A stretch of DNA of 6,895 nt from an uncultured Candidatus Altimarinota bacterium (GTDB lineage: Bacteria > Patescibacteriota > Gracilibacteria > BD1-5 > JAGOOR01): assembly GCA_937920005.1 (NCBI GenBank), contig CALETF010000096.1, positions 1 to 6,895 on the forward strand. Reading direction: 5' to 3'. A model generated the notes under the pieces. The model searched no databases and had not been told where the DNA came from. It was given only the letters and a program-made list of their open reading frames with translations. Positions 1 to 5,516 of the stretch are shown here, piece by piece. Made by a program: the position numbers and the translations under genes. Position 1 is the first letter of the stretch; each line of letters opens with the position of its first letter.

Positions 1-744
1 GTAGAGATAAAACCTGGCAAAGATACTACCAAAGAATCGGTTAAACCAACAAAAACAACTCATCCTGATGATTCTACTCAGCGATATCTCCCATTTTCTG
101 AGATTCGTGACAATATCGTCATCATGAAAGATGGCTCAGCGCGTATTGTTCTCAAGGTAGAAGCAGTCAACTTTCTTCTTAAGTCTGAACAAGAACAGGA
201 TTCTATCATCTATTCGTTTCAGCACTTCCTCAATGCGCTTCAGTTTCCGATTCAGATCCTTATCCGCTCTCTGAAGGTTGATATCGAAGGGTATCTTAAT
301 CGTCTCAAAACTATCACTGCTGGTCAGAAAAATCCACTTCTGAAGGATCAGTCTGAACGCTATATAGAATTTCTCACGAATCTCGTCAATGTAGCACAGA
401 TTATGAAAAAAGAATTCTATGTCATCGTCCCCCATGATGAAGTGGATAATCAGAGCGTGAATCCAAAGGGTATGTTCCAGATAGTGAAGAGTTTCTTTGC
501 GGGGGTGAGTCAAACCGTCACTTACGAAGAAATCCGTCGAAACCTCGCTCGTATCGATTACCTCAAAAAACGCCTCACAGAAAAAGCGAACATGGTAAAA
601 GGAAGTCTCGAATTCGTCGGTCTACGTTCAGAAATTCTGAACAAAGACCAGCTCATCGAGCTCATGATCAGTTACTACGATCCAAAAGTAAATTCAGTTG
701 CAAAAGTCCTTGATAAAGAGGCGCACTACGATATCGTCGGATAA
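1..744 (+). CDS. TraC/VirB4 N-terminal-like protein (5' partial)
   Basis: This is the 3' part of a gene that enters the window already open; frame 1 has no stop from base 1 to the TAA at 742-744 (247 codons visible). After a hydrophilic, Thr/Lys-rich linker (about residues 1-26), the stretch from 'STQRYLPFSEIRDNIVIMKDG' through 'PIQILIRS' and 'KNPLLKDQ' to 'FYVIVP' resembles, from memory, the stand-alone TraC-like proteins of CPR genomes. Those correspond to the N-terminal domain of VirB4/TraC conjugation ATPases and usually sit beside PrgI-like and VirB4 genes. No Walker motifs are present, so this is not the ATPase itself. The likely role, by inference, is a structural or adaptor part of a type IV secretion or DNA-uptake machine at the inner membrane. 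An ATG at 124 is internal and falls after family-like sequence has begun, so the true start lies left of the window. The nine visible glycines are all GGN. It converges with glyA. Confidence 0.7.
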   Translation, partial: VEIKPGKDTTKESVKPTKTTHPDDSTQRYLPFSEIRDNIVIMKDGSARIVLKVEAVNFLLKSEQEQDSIIYSFQHFLNALQFPIQILIRSLKVDIEGYLNRLKTITAGQKNPLLKDQSERYIEFLTNLVNVAQIMKKEFYVIVPHDEVDNQSVNPKGMFQIVKSFFAGVSQTVTYEEIRRNLARIDYLKKRLTEKANMVKGSLEFVGLRSEILNKDQLIELMISYYDPKVNSVAKVLDKEAHYDIVG

Positions 745-752
745 TTAATCCG
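738..752. repeat. 5-bp dyad spanning the two convergent stop codons
   Basis: CGGAT at 738-742 and ATCCG at 748-752 are perfect inverted copies around the AATTA at 743-747. The dyad contains the stop codons of both converging genes: TAA at 742-744 on the plus strand and TAA on the minus strand read from 747-745. No T-tract follows on either strand, so it is not a canonical intrinsic terminator, and there is no room for one between the genes. Confidence 0.4.
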
Positions 753-2043
753 CTCTCACCACAGGAAACTTCCTACAGAAAGTCCTCACTTCCTCACGGA
801 GTGCTTTGAGGGTTTCTTCATTATCAGCGTTTTTGAGTGCTCGGTCGATGAAGTCACCGATTTGTCGTGCATCATCTTCACGGATACCACGAGTCGTCAT
901 GGCAGGGAGACCAAGACGGAGACCAGATGGTCGGAATGGAGGATTTGGATCGTCAGGAATAGTTGATTTCGAAGTTGAGATACCGATAGCATCGAGGGTG
1001 AGTTCTGATTTCTTGCCGTCCATGTCTGTGCCTGAGAAATCCATCACAATGATATTATTGCTTGTTCCGCCAGTCACGAGTTTGTAGCCACGAGATATAA
1101 GTGTCTCCGCGAGAGCTTGATTGTTTGCGAGGACACGACGACCATACTCACGAAATTCATCAGTATCAGCTTCGTGGAGAGCAACGGCGATAGCCGCTAC
1201 TTGATTCATATGTGGCCCACCCTGGACACCAGGGAAAACTGAACGGTCGATGAGCGTTGGGATATTTTCGATGGTTTTTTCTGGAGCTTTGAGAGGGTTA
1301 CTCACGATTCCTTTACTGAGGATAAGGGCACCACGAGGTCCACGGAGTGTCTTGTGTGTTGTTGTCATCATCACGTGAAAACCATAATCGAGAGGGTTTT
1401 TCATAACTCCTGCAGCAATAAGCCCACCAAAGTGTGAGACATCTGCCATCATGATAGCGCCGACTTCTTTTCCTATGGCTACGAATTTCTCATAATCGAG
1501 TTCTCGAGGGTGAGCAGAATACCCTGCGATGATGAGTTTTGGTTTGTGTTCGAGGGCCATCTCACGGAGATTATCATAGTCCATGAAGTTGTTATTCGCA
1601 GCACTCGTCTTGTATCGGACGAAATTGTAGACCTTGCTCATGAGAGTCACAGGAGAGCCATGCGTGAGATGTCCGCCATGAGAGAGATCCATACCGAGAA
1701 TAGTATCTCCTGGTTCGAGGAGAGCGTTGTAGATACAGACATTTGCAGCAGCACCAGAAAGAGCCTGGACATTTGCATGATCAGCATGAAATATCTTCTT
1801 CGCACGCTCGATAGCGATAGTTTCCATCTCATCCGTGAATTCTTGTCCGCCGTAGTAGCGTTTTCCTGGGAAACCTTCTGCGTATTTATTCACAAATATA
1901 CTTCCAAGCGCTTCTTGCACAGCAGGGGAGGTGTAGTTTTCTGATGCGATGAGTTCCATACCGTCATTTTCACGGAGGAATTCTCATTCTATTGTGGCAA
2001 ATATCGCTGGGTCGGTGATTTTGAGGGGGAGGTTTTTGAACAT
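745..2043 (-). CDS. glyA: Serine hydroxymethyltransferase (GlyA)
   Basis: This is the cytosolic PLP enzyme that interconverts serine plus tetrahydrofolate with glycine plus 5,10-methylene-THF, the main one-carbon source. At 432 residues it has the normal length for bacterial SHMT. Visible hallmarks are 'GMELIASENYTS' near the N-terminus, 'KRYYGGQEF', 'SGAAANV', 'DLSHGGHLTHG', 'ADVSHFGGLIAAG', the PLP-lysine motif 'TTTHKTLRGPRGA', 'FPGVQGGPH' and 'PSGLRLGLPAMTTRG'. I place the start at ATG 2043-2041 rather than the ATG at 1959, because the extra 28 residues ('MFKNLPLKITDPAIFATIE'...) supply the expected N-terminal helix. That extension crosses one UGA (1984-1986, residue 20), read as Gly. It is the only UGA among about 37 glycines. 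Arg180 in 'HPRELD' is encoded by CGA. A plausible promoter lies at 2069-2096, and there is no Shine-Dalgarno motif. Its stop codon abuts that of the convergent TraC-like gene. Confidence 0.97.
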
Positions 2044-2507
2044 AAATTATTGATTAATTATTTTTGCAATTTTATTTATTAGGTCGTGCATGTAAAATCT
2101 GGTCGCATATATCATCATTCAAAAAAGTGTATAAGCTCACAACAGCATCAATCCAAATGCATTCCATTCGAAGTTTAATAACCACATTAGGGTAAGGTAT
2201 CCTAAAACCAGAGAAATAATTATAAAAAATGTAATTCAGATGAGATTCATTCTGCATTCTAGAATAAGGTTGGAATTTGCCCCAAGGGTTCATTTCACGT
2301 AATAACTATGATATCTAAAAAACATAAGCAAATCACCACTAAAAAGTGATCAATATTTTCTACATACAAAAAATGTTTTTTCATCTCAAGATTTCGTTAC
2401 AAAAATTGAGGAAGATTCAAGTGGTTTTTCCGTTAAATGATTATTTTCATTATTTTCCAGGACTCATAAGAGCTCTTTTATATTTTTGTTACAATCAATT
2501 TTTTTAA
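2044..2507. other. AT-rich intergenic gap between the Nudix gene and glyA
   Basis: These 464 bases carry no gene I can support under code 25. The segment is clearly more AT-rich than the flanking genes and has many TAA/TAG triplets in all frames. It contains the putative glyA promoter at its left end, a perfect 10-bp palindrome AAGAGCTCTT at 2468-2477, and a short direct repeat ATTATTTTC around 2438-2458. No tRNA cloverleaf, CRISPR-like array or T-tailed hairpin was found by eye, so I see no intrinsic terminator for the upstream Nudix gene. A 73-codon minus-strand open frame (2072-2293) is discussed among the rejected items. Confidence 0.6.
2069..2096 (-). promoter_or_regulatory. Putative glyA promoter
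   Basis: Read on the minus strand, TTTACA (2096-2091, 5 of 6 to the -35 consensus) and TAAAAT (2074-2069, 5 of 6 to the -10 consensus) are separated by 16 nt. Transcription would begin near 2062, about 19 nt before the glyA ATG. The region is AT-rich, so chance matches are easy. The assignment rests on box quality, spacing and position only. Confidence 0.4.
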
Positions 2508-2939
2508 TTATACTCATGGGGATATGACTTTAAAATCTGTAGATTGGAGTATAGTCACTTTTTCATACAAGTCACGAGCTGTTTCCCAGGAATACTCGGT
2601 GTGCTCATGAGAGAGCTGAATGAGTGAGTCTTCTCTGAGTTTACAGATATAGACCAAAAGTAACAAGCGGGGAAGGGCAGGGTGTGATTTGATATATTTT
2701 TCTGTCCAGAGGATTTTTCACTCTGATACTACCTCGATAGTGTCTCAAACTATACCAGCTTCTTCTGAGAGCTCATTTCTGAGCGTCTCAATGATATTTT
2801 CTCCTTCAGCGATACGTCCACCAGGCAAGTCAAAATAGCCTTCACTCGATTTCAGGCACAAATAAAGACCGTCTTTGTTTTGCACGAGTCATTTGACCCC
2901 TATCTGGAAGAGTTGCTCTGGTTTTGCACGATTATTCAT
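2508..2939 (-). CDS. Nudix hydrolase
   Basis: This 143-residue single-domain protein is visible only when UGA is read as Gly. It has four in-frame UGAs, at 2889-2891, 2745-2747, 2718-2720 and 2514-2516. The Nudix box lies at about residues 41-64, 'GGRIAEGENIIE' followed by 'TLRNELSEEAGI', matching G-x5-E-x7-xE-U-xEE-x-G-U. The usual Arg of 'RE' is Asn here, with an Arg one residue earlier. The three metal-binding glutamates of 'E-L-x-EE' are kept. Nudix enzymes hydrolyse nucleoside diphosphates linked to another moiety; the substrate cannot be told from sequence, though the upstream nucleotidyltransferase gene makes a nucleotide sugar or a housekeeping NTP plausible. The start is ATG 2939-2937, 7 nt after the stop of the upstream nucleotidyltransferase, without a Shine-Dalgarno. 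The stop is TAA at 2508-2510. The last UGA is only two codons before that TAA, so the exact C-terminus is uncertain by three residues. Confidence 0.9.
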
Positions 2940-2946
2940 AGGAACA

Positions 2947-3828
2947 TTATAGGTATGCTCCCTGGTCTATCAATGCTTGGATTTTGTTTTTTGCCTCAGC
3001 GCGATCTTCAGGGTAGGTCATACCAAACCAAGAGCTCGTGGTGGAGAGAGCTGTGATAGTACCGACGTTTTCCTTGATGACCTGCATTACAACAGAAGGG
3101 AGGAAAAATTCTCGTTTGAGATCATGTCCAAATTCAGTGAAAAATTTCTCACACTCGCGACCCAGTATTTCAAAAAAGCTCTTATGAAAGCCAAAGAGAT
3201 TCATATTCGCTGGAGCATCTTCTGGCACGATGATTTCGTGCCCATCTTCAGCAGTATGGATGAGTTTGCCGTCTTTGCGGGCGACTTTGGTGTGCTCGAC
3301 GATTTTTGTCAGTTTCCCATCTTCTACGGCGCAGATACCACGAGAGACAGTTCCGTAGTCTGAAAGAGTGCTCGTAATAGGGTAGGTGATGATACAGTGC
3401 TCTGTGTCAGCACTGTGATGTGCTAGAAATTCGTAGGCTTGTTTGAGAGCATCACGACCGTAGAAATCATCCGCATTCATCACGATAAACGGTCACTGAA
3501 TGACGTCTCGTGCACACCACACTGCGTGAGCTGTGCCCCAGGGTTTGACTCGTTCAGCGTGAGTTGTGACACCAGTCGGAAGGGAAGTGAGCGCCTGTGT
3601 AACGAGGGTAATTTTGAGAGCTGGATATTTCGCGACAATCATGGATTCGAAATCAGCACGAATAGTCTCACTGACAATCACCACAACTTCTTCTATTCAG
3701 AGTGTTATGGCATCTTTGAGAGCGAACTCGAGGAGGATTTCTCTGTGTGGTCCGACGGGATCGATTTGTTTCAATCCTCCATAGCGGCTTCCGAGACCAG
3801 CCGCCATGATCAAAAGTGTTGGTTTCAT
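2947..3828 (-). CDS. Sugar-phosphate-type nucleotidyltransferase
   Basis: The 293-residue protein has the NTP_transferase (GT-A-like Rossmann) fold. The N-terminal signature 'MAAGLGSRYGGLKQ' (residues 8-21) is the nucleotide-binding G-x-G-x-R loop, and 'VMNADDFYG' (116-124) holds the metal-binding aspartates. The C-terminal part ('FFLPSVV', 'SSWFGMTYPEDR') resembles a family of stand-alone bacterial nucleotidyltransferases whose sugar substrate is generally not assigned. It presumably makes an NDP-sugar from NTP and a sugar 1-phosphate in the cytosol. Two in-frame UGAs are read as Gly: 3697-3699 (residue 44, in 'TLGIEEVV') and 3493-3495 (residue 112, just before 'PFIVMNADD', where relatives carry Gly). 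Read with UGA as stop, the gene would look like a broken pseudogene. The start is ATG 3828-3826, 12 nt after the ybaB stop, and the stop is TAA at 2947-2949. It is the middle gene of the ybaB-nucleotidyltransferase-Nudix cluster. Confidence 0.92.
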
Positions 3829-3840
3829 GACTTATAAATA

Positions 3841-4152
3841 TTACATCCCGCCCATCATCCCGCCGAGATCGATGCCCATGTCTTTTGCGACAGATTGCAT
3901 CTTTGTCGAAGCGAATTCTTGAGCCTTTTTCATACCCTTATTCGTCGCTTCCATGATAGCTTTTTCGAGCTTCTTTTCGTCACCGATAATAGCCTTGTCT
4001 TCGAACACAACAGACACGACCTTCATTTCACCATCGATAGTGATGACGAGACCATCTACTTCTGCTTCGATATGAGTATTTGCGAGTTCTTTTTTGATCT
4101 TGCTCATCTCTTGTTGGAGACGCATGAGTTCTTTTGCTTTATTGTAGTCCAT
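3841..4152 (-). CDS. ybaB: YbaB/EbfC family nucleoid-associated protein
   Basis: This 103-residue protein has the YbaB/EbfC layout. A charged N-terminal helix ('ELMRLQQEMSKIKKELANTH') leads into 'IEAEVDGLVITIDGEMKVVSV', the characteristic beta-sheet with its 'V-x-G-x-V-x-V-x-x-x-G' pattern. A second helix follows ('KKLEKAIMEATNKGMKKAQEFASTKM'), then a Gly/Met-rich tail ending 'LGGMMGGM'. Family members form dimers that bind DNA and are often encoded near dnaX and recR; neither is visible here. The start is ATG 4152-4150; the frame stays open upstream, but no better start is seen and the length is normal. There are no UGA codons: all nine glycines are GGN. It is the first gene of a compact minus-strand cluster and probably uses a promoter in the divergent region 4153-4278. 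Confidence 0.95.
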   Translation of the reverse strand: MDYNKAKELMRLQQEMSKIKKELANTHIEAEVDGLVITIDGEMKVVSVVFEDKAIIGDEKKLEKAIMEATNKGMKKAQEFASTKMQSVAKDMGIDLGGMMGGM

Positions 4153-4180
4153 ATGACATATATTAGGATATAACTGGAGG

Positions 4181-4207
4181 ATTGTATGGTTTTTCTCTAT
4201 TTTGCAA
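4181..4207 (-). promoter_or_regulatory. Possible promoter for the ybaB cluster
   Basis: On the minus strand TTGCAA (4207-4202, 4 of 6 to -35) precedes TACAAT (4186-4181, 5 of 6 to -10) with a 15-nt spacer, shorter than the usual 16-18. Transcription would start near 4174, giving a leader of about 20 nt before the ybaB ATG. The -10 is good and the -35 and spacing are weak. Confidence 0.3.
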
Positions 4208-4221
4208 AAATGATGGAGATA

Positions 4222-4250
4222 TTGACAATATAAAATATATATGTTAATAT
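4222..4250 (+). promoter_or_regulatory. Sigma70-type promoter for the unknown two-gene operon
   Basis: A perfect -35 hexamer TTGACA (4222-4227) is followed after exactly 17 nt by TAATAT (4245-4250, 4 of 6 to -10). The predicted start is near 4257, about 22 nt before the ATG at 4279. This is the best promoter match in the window. It points away from the ybaB cluster, making 4153-4278 a divergent control region. Confidence 0.6.
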
Positions 4251-4253
4251 ATG

Positions 4254-4278
4254 ATTGTTATTTTTTAACCATAACAAT
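4254..4278 (+). promoter_or_regulatory. 8-bp inverted repeat abutting the start codon (operator or leader hairpin)
   Basis: ATTGTTAT (4254-4261) and ATAACAAT (4271-4278) are perfect inverted copies separated by 9 nt, and the second arm ends on the base before the ATG. The predicted transcription start (about 4257) lies inside the first arm. The mRNA hairpin would therefore be incomplete, so a protein-binding operator just downstream of the promoter is the likelier reading. Its AT-only stem in AT-rich DNA lowers confidence. Confidence 0.4.
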
Positions 4279-4755
4279 ATGCCTTCTACTTCTCCTTCTT
4301 CAAGCACATGAGTACTTCACTCAGTATGATCTGATAGGCTTATGCTGGATGGCGTTTCAGAAAAAGCTATGGAGCTACTCAAAGATGGAGGTAAGGTTTT
4401 TACCCTTCCACAAGCATTGGGTGGAGTACAGATGACTTCGAGACAGATTTTTAACGCAATTATGCGAATTTCGTACCCTGAGAATTCTGAGCGTAATTTT
4501 CAAATTGCTCCAGAACAGTTTCAGTGAAAAACTGTATATCGCGTTTCTCTCCCTGCGTTTCGAATAGGAGCGTATATGTTGACGGATTCAATTGGTGATA
4601 CTCCGGAAGAGGCTGTATCTCAATGGGTAGAGAATTTTATCGATGTTTTAGATCAACACCAAAAAGCTGGAGATTTATCTGCCGAGCATTCATTTTGAGT
4701 TGGGAACAATTCCGTTCGATTCGACTCAGATACACAATCTTTTCAAAGAATATAA
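4279..4755 (+). CDS. Unrecognised protein, first gene of a two-gene operon
   Basis: I do not recognise this 158-residue protein. It exists only with UGA as Gly: in-frame UGAs at 4309, 4327, 4525 and 4696 (residues 11, 17, 83, 140), 4 of 13 glycines. It begins with a Ser/Thr/Pro-rich stretch ('MPSTSPSSSTG') that is probably disordered. A mixed alpha/beta-looking body follows ('SEKAMELLKDGGKVFTL', 'SRQIFNAIMRISYP', 'GKTVYRVSLPAFRIGAY'), then an acidic helical segment ('DTPEEAVSQWVENFIDVLDQ') and a polar tail. No signal peptide, membrane helix, Cys pair or known catalytic motif is evident, so it is probably cytosolic. ATG 4279 was chosen because it fits the promoter at 4222-4250 and the dyad before it; there is no Shine-Dalgarno. 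The stop is TAA 4753-4755. The next ATG follows after 3 nt, implying co-translation with the neighbour. Confidence 0.75.
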
Positions 4756-4758
4756 AAT

Positions 4759-5430
4759 ATGAAACCATCTCCACTCAATAACAAAGAATTTATTCGATAC
4801 AACTGGTCGGATGCTGTTGTAAAAAAGCTTCCAGGAGTCGCGAGGATTATCAAGGGAGGAGCTATCGATATCGTAGAATTTTTGCCACCACCTGGAGGTC
4901 GTAGCGGCCTCTACATCGAGAATATGGTACAAAAACTGGAGTACCCTTTAACCGAAATGGGTATTGATATATATCAAATAGCGTTTACGTATCCAGGAAA
5001 TTCTAATCCCCTCAGAAAGCTCACACGGGAAGAGGGGGGAAATTATCGAAGCCTGACATTGGAGGAAGTGGGCATTGATAGAATCGGAGAGATACGATCA
5101 GATTTTTCTGCAGATGTAGGACATATCATACCGCTAAGTCTTGCAAAAGCTCCTGTGTATAGCTCGATTGATGCTCTCATTCATACCACCCATCATCTCC
5201 GCAGACTCGGTATAGATGCTCATGATATACAGATAGGGGCTCGATTTGAAGCTACTACTGCGAGGTCTAAACATACTCTGATTGTTGGGAAAGATGGCTT
5301 ATTTCACATGGAAGACTCGAGTAATCCTAGAATGATAGGTAAAAACATGATTTGATTTCTTGAGGATGGTCGTCTTTATTGACGAGAATGAACTTCAACG
5401 TGATTTGTTAAATCCATGAAAAAACTCTAA
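4759..5430 (+). CDS. Unrecognised protein, second gene of a two-gene operon
   Basis: I cannot assign this 223-residue protein to a family. Residues 1-198 are open in any code. Then come UGAs at 5353, 5380, 5389 and 5401 (residues 199, 208, 211, 215) before TAA 5428-5430. I extend to that TAA because other genes here read UGA as Gly, because the tail ('GFLEDGRLYGREGTSTGF'...) is protein-like, and because the intrinsic terminator starts only 18 nt after it. Visible features are a Pro/Gly loop 'EFLPPPGGRSGLY' near residue 40, 'AFTYPGNSNPL', 'GHIIPLSLAKAP', a His-rich helix 'ALIHTTHHLRRLGID' and 'ARFEATTARSKHTLIVGKDG'. There is no signal peptide or membrane helix. The clustered histidines could bind metal, but this is speculation. 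It is 3 nt downstream of its partner, under the same promoter, and probably acts with it. Confidence 0.8.
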
Positions 5431-5438
5431 AAAACTCT
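5419..5438 (+). repeat. Perfect 10-nt tandem duplication across a stop codon
   Basis: AAAAAACTCT occurs twice in direct succession, 5419-5428 and 5429-5438. The first copy encodes the last residues of the 223-residue protein and the TAA stop straddles the junction. It looks like a small slippage duplication. Confidence 0.7.
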
Positions 5439-5448
5439 CCCAGTTCTT

Positions 5449-5476
5449 ATCCCACCCTTTCGGTGGGATTTTTTTT
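5449..5476 (+). terminator. Rho-independent terminator of the unknown operon
   Basis: ATCCCACC (5449-5456) pairs with GGTGGGAT (5462-5469) around the loop CTTTC, an 8-bp GC-rich stem. The stem runs directly into eight consecutive T residues (5469-5476). It lies 18 nt after the stop of the 223-residue protein and 40 nt before the rmuC-like gene, so it should separate the two transcription units. Confidence 0.92.
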
Positions 5477-5484
5477 ATTTTCTC

Positions 5485-5490
5485 TATAAT
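5485..5490 (+). promoter_or_regulatory. Consensus -10 box for the rmuC-like gene
   Basis: A perfect TATAAT sits 26 nt before the ATG at 5517, predicting transcription from about 5497 and a leader near 20 nt. The -35 position falls in the stem and T-tract of the preceding terminator and has no good match. TCTCT (5481-5485) and AGAGA (5494-5498) form an inverted repeat around the box. Confidence 0.5.
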
Positions 5491-5516
5491 ACCAGAGAAT
5501 TCCTAAATTGTTCTCT

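Noticed and set aside
136..513. A 125-codon minus-strand open frame opposite the TraC-like gene.
   Set aside because: It is an antisense shadow of a convincing plus-strand gene and has no recognisable motif.
1510..1944. A 144-codon plus-strand open frame antisense to glyA; similarly 806-1087.
   Set aside because: These lie wholly within the well-supported glyA gene, are Ser/Arg-rich, and arise from codon bias on the opposite strand.
2072..2293. A 73-codon minus-strand open frame in the intergenic gap, starting 'MNPWGKFQPYSRM'.
   Set aside because: It lies in very AT-rich DNA, is bounded closely by TAG upstream, overlaps the proposed glyA promoter, has an odd composition rich in Trp, Tyr, Cys and Ile, and matches no family I know. 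A small real or decayed gene cannot be excluded.
2468..2477. AAGAGCTCTT palindrome as a terminator of the Nudix gene.
   Set aside because: It has no loop, so only a few base pairs could form, and no T-tract follows on the minus strand.
3493..3699. Nucleotidyltransferase as a pseudogene broken by two stop codons.
   Set aside because: Both interruptions are UGA at Gly positions, the frame is otherwise continuous over 293 codons, and neighbouring intact genes show the same pattern.
4309..5403. UGA as Trp (mycoplasma code 4), selenocysteine, or ordinary stop-codon readthrough.
   Set aside because: UGG is used for Trp in the same genes, UGA columns fit Gly, no SECIS-like context is needed for 20 sites in unrelated genes, and no gene here uses UGA as its final stop.
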